From: Bacteroidales bacterium
GTDB lineage: Bacteria; Bacteroidota; Bacteroidia; Bacteroidales; Tenuifilaceae
Length of the DNA: 6,326 bases
NCBI GenBank assembly: GCA_008933525.1
Contig: WBUV01000196.1
Span: 1-6,326 of the forward strand
Direction: 5' to 3'
Shown piece by piece: positions 1-6,326 of this stretch (within the stretch, counting starts at the first letter, position 1; every line of letters starts with the position of its first letter). The notes under the pieces are model-generated. The model saw nothing but the letters and a program-made list of their open reading frames with translations, did no database searches and was not told where the DNA came from. Both the position numbers and the translations under genes were made by a program.

Positions 1-482
1 GCATTTACTCTGTGCTATCAATTCTTAGCGTTCTAGGATTCTTCCTAATACAGGGAGCTTCAGAGGAGATATTTATGCGTGGTTGGTTTATGCAGAGTAT
101 TGCTGTTAGGCATTGGCCTTGGTTGGGTATTGTGTTGTCTACAGTAATTTTTACAGTGCTACACGCAGCAAATCCAAACCTGAATACAGTGGCAGTTGTA
201 AATCTTTTTTTGATAGGACTTTTTTTAGCAATATTGGCACTTTACGACGAGAATTTATGGGGTGCCTGTGGATTCCATAGTGCATGGAACTTCACCATGA
301 ATAGTGTTTATGGCGTTCAGGTTAGTGGAAATAAGTTAACAGGCGAAACCATTATGCAAACAACCTTTGAGGGAAACGATTTGATTACCGGAGGTGGTTT
401 TGGGTTGGAGGGAAGTTTTGTTGTAACAGTAATAATTGTTATTGCAACTGTTCTGCTAATTGTACTTAGATCAAAAAGATAA
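1..482 (+). CDS. CPBP-family intramembrane metalloprotease, 3' part
   Basis: This is the C-terminal part of a membrane protein of the CPBP (CaaX protease / bacteriocin-processing, Abi; PF02517) family. The frame is open to the left edge, so the start lies outside the window; the GTG at 12 is only the first possible start codon inside it. All three family motifs are visible: EEIFMRG (EExxxR type, Glu codons at 63-68, Arg at 78-80), FTVLH (His codon 162-164) and HSAWN (His 276-278, Asn 288-290). These are the predicted glutamate and histidine active-site residues in the membrane. Hydrophobic segments surround them, and a last membrane helix (VVTVIIVIATVLLIVL) ends in a short basic tail, RSKR. 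The GGGFGLEGS stretch before that helix is, from memory, common in one CPBP subgroup. The catalytic core looks intact. The substrate cannot be inferred; members process prenylated proteins or peptides, or give bacteriocin self-immunity. The cupin gene follows after 4 bases. Confidence 0.88.
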   Translation, partial: IYSVLSILSVLGFFLIQGASEEIFMRGWFMQSIAVRHWPWLGIVLSTVIFTVLHAANPNLNTVAVVNLFLIGLFLAILALYDENLWGACGFHSAWNFTMNSVYGVQVSGNKLTGETIMQTTFEGNDLITGGGFGLEGSFVVTVIIVIATVLLIVLRSKR

Positions 483-486
483 AACT

Positions 487-849
487 ATGGCGATAAGGAT
501 TGACAAGCCTACTGTTATTGAGGCGGCAGGGAATAAACCCAAGTTAATTGAGGAGTATTTTGGCAGAGTAAACAGCCAAACATCCGAAGTATCCATTGCT
601 AGGATGAAAAGTCCTTCCGGATGGGTTGAACCGGGACAAAAACCAGAGTTTAACGAGTACACGGTTGTGCTCAAGGGAACTTTAAGGGTTATAACCGAAT
701 CAGGAGAGATGGATGTTAAGGAGGGACAAGCAGTTTTGGCACTCGCCAATGAATGGATTCAGTATAGCTCTCCATACGAGGGGGGGGCTGAGTACATAGC
801 AGTTTGTTTACCTGCATTTGCTCCAAACACAGTGCATAGAGATGAATAA
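487..849 (+). CDS. Small cupin-fold protein lacking metal-binding histidines
   Basis: A 120-residue cytosolic protein with a single cupin-type beta barrel. I chose the ATG at 487 because it lies 4 bases after the upstream stop. The earlier in-frame start at 460 would overlap the protease gene and add residues that do not look like the family. The cupin core runs from about residue 45 (GWVEPGQKPEFNEYTVVLKG) through the G-rich turn (LRVITESGEMDVKEGQ, about 66-81) to the second half (NEWIQYSSP, 88-96). The usual HxH and the later His of cupin motifs 1 and 2 are absent, replaced by Gln/Pro/Phe and Gln/Tyr; Glu57 may be the remaining motif-1 Glu. The only His is near the C-terminus (H117). Similar His-less cupins (COG0662-like, ending in an AEYIAVCLPAF-type strand) are familiar from anaerobic bacteria and archaea, without an assigned function that I know of. 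A run of eight G at 780-787 lies within the gene. Likely cotranscribed with the CPBP gene. Confidence 0.85.
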   Translation: MAIRIDKPTVIEAAGNKPKLIEEYFGRVNSQTSEVSIARMKSPSGWVEPGQKPEFNEYTVVLKGTLRVITESGEMDVKEGQAVLALANEWIQYSSPYEGGAEYIAVCLPAFAPNTVHRDE

Positions 850-852
850 ATG

Positions 853-895
853 CAAAACCCTTTCGAGTTTTATAGTTCGAAAGGGTTTTGTTTTT
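853..895 (+). terminator. Rho-independent terminator between convergent units
   Basis: A perfect 14-bp inverted repeat pairs CAAAACCCTTTCGA (853-866) with TCGAAAGGGTTTTG (877-890) around a 10-base loop, followed directly by TTTTT (891-895). It starts 3 bases after the cupin stop, so it should end the CPBP-cupin transcript. On the minus strand the same stem is followed by CATTTATTC, a weaker U-rich tail. It may therefore also end the efflux operon transcript, whose last stop is at 909. Confidence 0.92.
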
Positions 896-908
896 ATTGA
901 GAATTTTA

Positions 909-1214
909 TTAGTCGAAGAAATAATCCTCGATAGTCCACATACAGGCTGTTACCAATTCGTTATTGTTAAAGGCTTTTTGATTAAACTCACGAATTTTGC
1001 TCATAACCAGTTTTGCTTTTTCGTCCTCGGTAATTTGGATGAAAACTGTAGAGTTATAGCCGGGCCAGACAGGGTTGTTAAACCTATGATCGCCCTTCTT
1101 GTTCTTAGCTGTCATTTGGTCGACCACCTGAAAATCGCGAACGTTAATTTCATCAAGCATGTTTAGTAGTGGCTCAAGAACACTAACATTACAGGTGCAG
1201 TATATCATTTTCAT
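909..1214 (-). CDS. PII-like PG0541-family transporter-associated protein
   Basis: A 101-residue soluble protein. Its sequence and position downstream of an RND pump match the family that, as I recall, is named after P. gingivalis PG0541. The predicted layout is the ferredoxin-like beta-alpha-beta / beta-alpha-beta fold of PII and CutA proteins: strand 2-9, helix 10-21, strand 26-33, a long polar loop at about 34-54 where PII has its T-loop (contains KNKKGDHRFNNPVWPG), strand 55-62, helix 63-80 and a last strand near 87-95. It is shorter than classical GlnB/GlnK (about 112 residues), and I see no PII-type uridylylated Tyr context. Cys6 and Cys8 form a CxC motif in the first strand; Cys91 and His43 are other possible metal or redox ligands. 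The start is ATG at 1214; an ATG two codons later is possible. Gene order suggests it senses a ligand and modulates the pump, much as DUF3240-type small proteins accompany metal RND pumps in proteobacteria. That role is inference. Confidence 0.85.
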   Translation of the reverse strand: MKMIYCTCNVSVLEPLLNMLDEINVRDFQVVDQMTAKNKKGDHRFNNPVWPGYNSTVFIQITEDEKAKLVMSKIREFNQKAFNNNELVTACMWTIEDYFFD

Positions 1215-1236
1215 AGTTTCTCTTTTTTATATGTCG

Positions 1237-1279
1237 AAAAATCAAAGATTAGGCTTCGGCAATAATTGCAAACCCAATC
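1237..1279 (-). terminator. Terminator-like hairpin after the RND gene (possible attenuator)
   Basis: Read on the minus strand, 12 bases after the pump stop codon, GATTGGGTTT pairs with AAGCCTAATC over 10 continuous pairs (two are G-U). Two more G-C pairs inside, across a 2-base bulge, close a 7-base loop. The stem is followed by TTTGATTTTT (1246-1237). The G-U pairs mean it forms well only in the minus-strand RNA, which fits a terminator for the efflux transcript. The imperfect U-tract suggests partial termination, leaving the PII-like gene at a lower level or on its own promoter. Confidence 0.5.
1243..1272 (-). promoter_or_regulatory. Possible Bacteroidota-type promoter for the PII-like gene
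   Basis: On the minus strand a TTTG (1272-1269) lies 18 bases before AATCTTTG (1250-1243). This resembles the Bacteroides primary-sigma consensus (-33 TTTG, -7 TAnnTTTG) with one mismatch in the -7 box. It would start transcription about 20-25 bases before the ATG at 1214. It overlaps the hairpin at 1247-1279. Such short AT-rich matches are common by chance. Confidence 0.2.
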
Positions 1280-1291
1280 TCTGAAAGTTTA

Positions 1292-4200
1292 TTATTTGGT
1301 TTCCCCTTTTCGCTCCCTATCGTGGAATATTGCGTAGATTGTAGGAACTAGCAGCAATGTAATTAGGGTTGATACCAAAAGTCCACCAATCATTGTTATT
1401 CCGAGTGGAGAATAGGCCTCGCGTCCCATCCCGCTGCTTGTTGCCATTGGAACCATACCTAAAATTGTGGTTAGTGTAGTCATAAGTACAGGGCGTAAGC
1501 GACTGCGACCAGCCTCCTGAATAGCATCGTAGAGTTTATATCCACGCTGACGGAGCAAATTAGTGTAATCCACCAGCACAATACCATTGTTCACCACAAT
1601 TCCCATAAGCATAATAATTCCCACAAATGTTGTAATGCTTAGTGTTAATCCGGTAATCTTAAATGCCCAAACCACACCCACAAAGGTTACCGGAATTGCA
1701 AACATAATGATGAATGGGTCGCGGAAGCTTTCAAACTGAGCAGCCATAACCATATAAACCATGAGTACACCTAAGATTAGGATAAGGTATAGGTCGTCGA
1801 ACGACTCGCCCTGCTCGCTGGTTTGCCCTGCTATTTTTATATCGATATCGCTAGGAATATCCAGATCATTTAAAATTCTTTTAGTTTCCTGCTGACCCTC
1901 GCCTAACGAAACATTATTCAGGTCGGCCATTACTTTTACAACTCGTTGCTGATCTTTCCTATTTATTTGTAGAGGACTTGTGCCCATCTCAATATCGGCA
2001 ACTGCGTAAAGTGGGATTTGCTGATTTAAAAGATTTTTCAGCTGGATATTTTTGATTTGGTTGATATCATTCCTACTCTTTGGCTCGTACCGAATCATAA
2101 TATCGTACTCATCACCATCCTCCTTGTATTCGCCTGCTTCTGTACCATATATGCTCTGACGAACTTGAAGTCCAATCATTGCTGAGTTTAGAGCCAACGC
2201 AGAGGCTTTCTTTTTATCAACCTTTATTTGAATCTCCAATTTTCCTTTATCCACATTATTGATAACATCGGAATAAAAGGACGATTCTCTCATTTGCTTT
2301 GTAAGCAGTTCAGCAGTTTCGTTAATAGATTGAAAATTATTACCCGATATTTCAACCTCAATAGGTTTTTTATTTCCAGTTATAGCCGCAGAGATAATAC
2401 TACCCCCAAGCAGTTTGTAGTTTTCAATTTCAGGAATTGCCGCGATACGTGGTCGCAGGCGATTGGCAATTTCTCTTGCGTTATCCTTACGTTTATTCGG
2501 TTTTGTAAGATGACACATTATTGTCGAAACATTTTTCCCTTCGCTAAAGCCTACCGACGAGAGCAATCCATCTTCCGTCTGACCCGATGTAGCAGCAAGA
2601 GATCCAGGAATCATTTCGGGAATTTCCTCCTCAAAAATTGTCATAACGAGCTGTGCAATGCTATCGGTTTTTGCGGCCGAAGTTCCAACTTCTGTTTCGA
2701 TAACTGCAACCACATCGCCTGCATCAAATTCAGGAATATAATCGGAGCCAAGCCCTTTGCCAACCCATAAGCTAATTGCCAGAACAACAGCAACAATTAC
2801 TACTGTTATCGTTTTATGAAATACAGCCCAGGCAAGAATTTTTTTATACCCACCTTCAAGGGCAGTAAACATGCTTTCACTTAGCTGGTATAGTTTTCCA
2901 TGCTTTCTTCGCTCACCCTTTTTTAATCCTTCCAACAATCTTGATGATGCCATTGGTGTTAACGTAAGTGCAGCAAACAACGATGCAATAAGTGTAACAG
3001 ATGTAAGGATTGCTAACTGTTTGAACATTATACCTACAACCCCTCCCATAAAAATCATAGGCAAGAATACAACAATTGTAGTGAGCGTTGAGGCTGAAAT
3101 TGCCATGCCCATTTCGCTTGTACCAAAAATAGAGGCTTGTTTTGGACGTGATCCCTTCTCGATATGCTGGGTGATATTTTCAAGCACCACGATAGCATTA
3201 TCGACAACCATCCCCGATGCTACAATTAGCGACATCAGACTAAATATGTTAATTGTCCAACCGGCAGCAAACATTACTATGAATGCAACAATCAGTGAGA
3301 ATGGAATAGTAATGAAAACAATTAAACTTTGACGCCAGCTGCGTAAAAATGCCATTACAACAATTACCACAAATACTAGTGCGTACCAAAGCGATTCGGA
3401 AAGATTGTTTATTGATTCTGAAATTAGCTCATCGCTCTTCATTACCTCGTCCAAACGAACATCGGCGGGTAACGTTTTCTGTATTTCGGCTACTTTTGAG
3501 CGAACACCCTTTACGACATTTAATGTATTTTCGCCGCTCTGTTTTTGAATCATCAGGGTTAATCCTTTGCCATTTTTTGTTCTTGGAAATTCATCGGTAT
3601 CCTTGAATTCATCAACCACGTCGGCCACATCTTTTAAACGGATTACTTTTCCGTTGAAGTTTATAAGAGTAATATCCCTTAGTTCATCAACACTTTCAAT
3701 TTCACCTGGTACGCGAACCGAGAAATCGCTTGAACCAACCTTGACATTGCCTCCGGGAATAGATAAATTCTGGGCTTTAAGAATTGTGGCAATCTGATTC
3801 AATGACAGGTTATATGCACTTAATTTTGCAGGATTAATGTTTATTTTGATCTCACGTTCCGGACGCCCAATTATCATAACCGATCCAACACCAGGAACCT
3901 TTCTTAGTTTGGTTACAATTTCGTCGTCCAAAAGTTTGTTAAGACCATTATAGCTTTCCTGCGCAGTAATTCCATAAACAAGTACAGGCATTAGCGAACT
4001 GTTCACTTTGAAAATTATGGGGCTATGCGCATCGCGGGGAAGTTTATTTTTTACCAGTTCAATAAGATCTCGGGCATTATTGGCCGACGATGTGATATCG
4101 GTTCCCCAGTCGAATTGAAGCTGTACGAACGATACGTTCTCCTTGGATTGAGAGCTAATTTCCTTAAGATGCTCTGTTCCGGAAAGAACTCTTTCGAGTT

Positions 4201-4396
4201 GTTTGGAAACTTGTTGCTCTACCTCATCGGCTCCTGCTCCAGGATAAACTGTAATCACTGTAAGCGTGGGCAACTCCATTTCGGGCATTATGTCCAATGG
4301 TAATTTAACCAGCGAAACTATACCGAACAGTAGGATTGCAAAGAACAACATTGCAATGGCTACTGGCCTTTTGACTGCTACTTCTGGGAGTTTCAT
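1292..4396 (-). CDS. RND-family efflux pump, inner-membrane permease (AcrB-like)
   Basis: A full-length 1034-residue proton-driven exporter of the AcrB/HAE type, expected to work as a trimer in the inner membrane. Layout: TM1 at 12-32, first periplasmic porter/docking half to about 335, TM2-TM6 at 337-487, TM7 near 525-550, second periplasmic half to about 865, TM8-TM12 at 869-1025. The N-terminal KLPLDIMPEMELPTLTV and PGAGADEVEQQV stretches are typical of the family. TM4 carries GMVVDNAIVVLEN, with D399 N400 where AcrB has D407 D408. TM10 has GIVVNNGIVLVDY, with N936 N937 where AcrB has K940 N941. R966 and T973 match AcrB R971 and T978. The D-N / N-N pattern occurs in other Bacteroidota and Firmicutes RND pumps as far as I recall, so the protein is probably active with a different relay. 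Substrate cannot be read from sequence; the related P. gingivalis pump is described as a xenobiotic exporter. I see no heavy-metal (CusA/CzcA) signature. Start ATG at 4396, 51 bases after the adaptor stop. Confidence 0.97.
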   Translation of the reverse strand: MKLPEVAVKRPVAIAMLFFAILLFGIVSLVKLPLDIMPEMELPTLTVITVYPGAGADEVEQQVSKQLERVLSGTEHLKEISSQSKENVSFVQLQFDWGTDITSSANNARDLIELVKNKLPRDAHSPIIFKVNSSLMPVLVYGITAQESYNGLNKLLDDEIVTKLRKVPGVGSVMIIGRPEREIKININPAKLSAYNLSLNQIATILKAQNLSIPGGNVKVGSSDFSVRVPGEIESVDELRDITLINFNGKVIRLKDVADVVDEFKDTDEFPRTKNGKGLTLMIQKQSGENTLNVVKGVRSKVAEIQKTLPADVRLDEVMKSDELISESINNLSESLWYALVFVVIVVMAFLRSWRQSLIVFITIPFSLIVAFIVMFAAGWTINIFSLMSLIVASGMVVDNAIVVLENITQHIEKGSRPKQASIFGTSEMGMAISASTLTTIVVFLPMIFMGGVVGIMFKQLAILTSVTLIASLFAALTLTPMASSRLLEGLKKGERRKHGKLYQLSESMFTALEGGYKKILAWAVFHKTITVVIVAVVLAISLWVGKGLGSDYIPEFDAGDVVAVIETEVGTSAAKTDSIAQLVMTIFEEEIPEMIPGSLAATSGQTEDGLLSSVGFSEGKNVSTIMCHLTKPNKRKDNAREIANRLRPRIAAIPEIENYKLLGGSIISAAITGNKKPIEVEISGNNFQSINETAELLTKQMRESSFYSDVINNVDKGKLEIQIKVDKKKASALALNSAMIGLQVRQSIYGTEAGEYKEDGDEYDIMIRYEPKSRNDINQIKNIQLKNLLNQQIPLYAVADIEMGTSPLQINRKDQQRVVKVMADLNNVSLGEGQQETKRILNDLDIPSDIDIKIAGQTSEQGESFDDLYLILILGVLMVYMVMAAQFESFRDPFIIMFAIPVTFVGVVWAFKITGLTLSITTFVGIIMLMGIVVNNGIVLVDYTNLLRQRGYKLYDAIQEAGRSRLRPVLMTTLTTILGMVPMATSSGMGREAYSPLGITMIGGLLVSTLITLLLVPTIYAIFHDRERKGETK

Positions 4397-4447
4397 TTTA
4401 CTAAAATTTCAAATTGTTTTTACAATTATTCAAATGCTTTATTGCTG

Positions 4448-5488
4448 TTAGCGATTACTAACCTTAACTCTGAGTCCTTCGTTTACTCGATTTTTACCTT
4501 CAAGGACAATTTCGATTCCATTATCAATTCCACTTACAGCAACATAATCGCCAATAGTTTCGAGTCTGGTAATTTTAATTCTTTGTATTTTTTCGTCCTT
4601 TACAGTGTATACATAATCGTCCGATGTGCCAGGCATCCTATAAATTGTTTTAATTGGGATTACGGGGGCTTTTATCTCTGCAAGGTTAACCTCTACATTG
4701 GCAAACATACCGGGCATAATCTCTAATCCTTGGTTGTTAATTTGAATCTCTACGGAAGTTGAGTGTGTTGTAGTAGAGAGCATTGGTTTTATACCGGTAA
4801 TTTTTCCGGTAATTTTTTTGTTGGAAACACCATCGAGGTTGATTGTTGCAACGAGTCCTTTTTTGATGTGCGAAAGATCTTTTTCGTTCACATCAAACTT
4901 TACGATTAACGGATCGAGTTGCATTAGCCTAACAATTCCTGAGCGCATTGAATATCCGGGTTCTAAACCAGGATTAATAAAGTAGACTTCACCTTCTTCC
5001 ATCATTCGTTCCACAATAACACCGCAAAAAGGAGCGTAAACTTGTGTATTCTTTCGTACCATTTCTACTTTCGCCTTTGAGGCCTCAAACCTGGCCTTCA
5101 CATGGTCGAACTCCATTTCGCTTATACTACCTTTCTCTCTAAGGCGCGAAACTCTTTCAAAATCTTTCTTGATTGTTTCGTACTCAATTGTTGCTTGGGT
5201 AAGCATTTCGTCTGATAGTTCGACTATTAGGTCACCTTTGCGGACCGATTGCCCTTCTTCAAAAAAGATTTTTTCGACTCTACCGGGTAGTGTTGCACCT
5301 AAATTAGCCTCCTTATTGGCAAATACAGTTCCAGTAAAGGTTAACTTAGGAGAAAATGTCCTCTCTTCAACTTTTATTGTTGATACAAGGGGAATGTTTG
5401 CTTCGGCCTGATTTTGTTTTTCCTGTTTGGTTGAGCAGCTTGCTAAAACAACAAAGGCAGGAATTAGTAATAGAATATTTCGGTTCAT
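4448..5488 (-). CDS. RND efflux periplasmic adaptor (membrane-fusion lipoprotein)
   Basis: A 346-residue AcrA/HlyD-type adaptor that links the inner-membrane pump to the outer-membrane channel. I chose the ATG at 5488 over the in-frame GTG at 5515, because it gives a clean lipoprotein signal peptide: basic start MNRN, hydrophobic LLLIPAFVVL, lipobox LASC with Cys18 as the lipidated residue. Residues after Cys (STKQEKQN) are polar and probably a linker. Domains: first lipoyl half about 62-93 (GRVEKIFFEEGQSVRKGD), a short alpha-helical hairpin about 94-146, second lipoyl half about 148-170 (APFCGVIVER), beta barrel about 191-271 (ending in PGMFANVEVNL), and a membrane-proximal domain from about 272 to the end. 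Cys155 stands where APFDG is the usual motif, a minor oddity. The gene lies 37 bases after the TolC-like gene and 51 bases before the pump, consistent with one operon. Length is normal for the shorter adaptors of Bacteroidota. Confidence 0.95.
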   Translation of the reverse strand: MNRNILLLIPAFVVLASCSTKQEKQNQAEANIPLVSTIKVEERTFSPKLTFTGTVFANKEANLGATLPGRVEKIFFEEGQSVRKGDLIVELSDEMLTQATIEYETIKKDFERVSRLREKGSISEMEFDHVKARFEASKAKVEMVRKNTQVYAPFCGVIVERMMEEGEVYFINPGLEPGYSMRSGIVRLMQLDPLIVKFDVNEKDLSHIKKGLVATINLDGVSNKKITGKITGIKPMLSTTTHSTSVEIQINNQGLEIMPGMFANVEVNLAEIKAPVIPIKTIYRMPGTSDDYVYTVKDEKIQRIKITRLETIGDYVAVSGIDNGIEIVLEGKNRVNEGLRVKVSNR

Positions 5489-5525
5489 ATAGATTATATT
5501 TTTATGTTTTACCACTATCAGTTAT

Positions 5526-6326
5526 TTACTTTAAATTTCCCAAAACTCTTTTAAGGTTTACTAGGTTCATCCGGTATTCCATACGGGCATCAATCAGATC
5601 GGAGTAGGCGTTTTGCCACATCGATTGTGCCTCTAGCACATCGGTTGTTTTTTGGGTTCCAACTTCAAGGGCATCGTTTGTCACCTTTAAATTTTCCTCT
5701 GCTTGTTTGAGGTTTTCCTCAGCCATTTCAATTTTTTTAACCGACTCATTAAGTGTGAATACTGCTTGTTGAACCTGAAGCGAAATCAACTCCTTTGCTT
5801 CCTCCATTTTTAACTCTGCCACTCTTTGCTCGCTTCGTGCAGCATTTAAGGTATGGCCACGATCGTTCCAATGAAAAATTGGGATATTAACAGCAACTCC
5901 TACATTCCAGTCGCCCCCAAACTCCTCTCGCATTCCGTTGTATGGGTTTGGATTCGATAGCAGGTAGTTTGCGCTTAAACCAATATTTGGCATGTAGCGT
6001 GATTTCATAAGGTTAACGCCCGATTTTGCGATATTAATAGTTTGATATAAAGCTTCTATTTCGGGGCGCTTACTTATTGCAGTGTCCGCAAAGCTTTGCT
6101 CAACAATGGGTTCCAGTGTTGTGGAAAGAGAATCGGCAAGGATTATTTCCTGATTTAGAGGCAATCCAACCTGTTGGCAAAGAGCCATCTTGGCTAATGT
6201 ATAGCCGTTTTTGGCTTTTACTAGGTTTAGTTGAGCCTCGTTCATTTTTACACGTACCTTGAGTAGATCATTTTTGATGATAATTCCTTCGGAATAGTAG
6301 TTTTCCAGATCGGTATTTAGTTTCTC
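5526..6326 (-). CDS. TolC-family outer-membrane efflux channel, 3' part
   Basis: The last 266 residues of an outer-membrane efflux protein (OEP family, PF02321). The reading frame continues without a stop to the right edge (residues EKLNTDLENYYSEGIIIKND precede the internal Met at 6245), so the start and signal peptide lie outside the window. The visible part covers the end of the first OEP repeat (long helices with KMNEAQLNLVKAKNGYTLAK and a CQQVGLPL turn) and the whole second repeat. In the second repeat are a beta strand with MPNIGLSANY, the second strand with VGVAVNIPIFHWNDRG (the usual PLF-x-GG-type turn into the periplasmic helices), and two long heptad-rich helices including EENLKQAEENLKVTNDALEVG. 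Three such chains would form the trans-periplasmic tunnel fed by the adaptor and pump encoded downstream. It is the first gene of the operon seen here; its promoter and any regulator upstream are not visible. Confidence 0.95.
   Translation of the reverse strand, partial: EKLNTDLENYYSEGIIIKNDLLKVRVKMNEAQLNLVKAKNGYTLAKMALCQQVGLPLNQEIILADSLSTTLEPIVEQSFADTAISKRPEIEALYQTINIAKSGVNLMKSRYMPNIGLSANYLLSNPNPYNGMREEFGGDWNVGVAVNIPIFHWNDRGHTLNAARSEQRVAELKMEEAKELISLQVQQAVFTLNESVKKIEMAEENLKQAEENLKVTNDALEVGTQKTTDVLEAQSMWQNAYSDLIDARMEYRMNLVNLKRVLGNLK

Noticed and set aside
460..486. Upstream start for the cupin gene overlapping the protease gene
   Set aside because: It would overlap the protease stop, and the added residues MYLDQKDKT do not fit the fold; the ATG at 487 sits right after the stop.
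888..1166. Plus-strand open frame opposite the PII-like gene
   Set aside because: Its translation shows no family features and begins in the terminator T-tract region; the minus-strand frame encodes a recognisable protein.
2228..3797. Several plus-strand open frames opposite the RND gene
   Set aside because: They are antisense to a fully intact, conserved pump gene and their translations are rich in Cys, Arg, Phe and Ser with no domain pattern, as expected of reverse-frame shadows.
1292..4396. Heavy-metal (CusA/CzcA) type pump
   Set aside because: The small downstream protein recalls DUF3240 next to metal pumps, but the TM4 and TM10 motifs and the adaptor lack metal-efflux signatures such as Met/His-rich segments, so a drug/xenobiotic-type class is the better reading.
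4412..4427. Small inverted repeat AATTGT-TTTT-ACAATT upstream of the pump start codon
   Set aside because: Six A/T-dominated pairs in an AT-rich 51-base gap are easily due to chance, there is no U-tract in the minus-strand direction, and nothing ties it to regulation.
5489..5515. Upstream in-frame GTG start for the adaptor, adding MVKHKNIIY
   Set aside because: The added residues would precede an already complete lipoprotein signal peptide starting at the ATG at 5488, so the longer form is unlikely.

Overview
The window looks like a chromosomal segment of a Bacteroidota (Bacteroidales-type) bacterium. The DNA is moderately AT-rich, translation starts sit in A/T-rich leaders without clear Shine-Dalgarno sequences, and the periplasmic adaptor is a lipoprotein. 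The minus-strand gene order (TolC-like, adaptor, RND pump, small PII-like protein) matches my recollection of the Porphyromonas gingivalis PG0538-PG0541 locus. This taxonomic reading is inference from gene content.

Left part, plus strand (1-890): the 3' part of a CPBP-family intramembrane protease gene, then four bases later a 120-residue cupin-fold protein gene, probably in one transcript. A strong hairpin with a T-tract follows at 853-895. The cupin lacks the metal-binding histidines of classical cupins.

Right part, minus strand (6326 down to 909): a tripartite efflux operon read right to left. It holds a TolC-type outer-membrane channel (its N-terminal part lies beyond the window), a lipoprotein membrane-fusion adaptor, an inner-membrane RND pump of 1034 residues, and a 101-residue PII-like protein of the PG0541 transporter-associated family. 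The first three should form one envelope-spanning exporter: the pump captures substrate, the adaptor bridges the periplasm and the channel opens through the outer membrane. The small protein is probably a cytosolic accessory or regulator of the pump, but its ligand and action are unknown.

The two units converge on the hairpin at 853-890. The points most worth a second look are the PII-like protein with its CxC motif, the non-canonical proton-relay residues of the pump (D-N in TM4, N-N in TM10), and a terminator-like hairpin between the pump and the PII-like gene that could set their expression ratio. There is no gene-free stretch over 300 bases. I saw no mobile element, CRISPR array, tRNA or rRNA. 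The efflux locus is a known type, so I do not claim a wholly new system.
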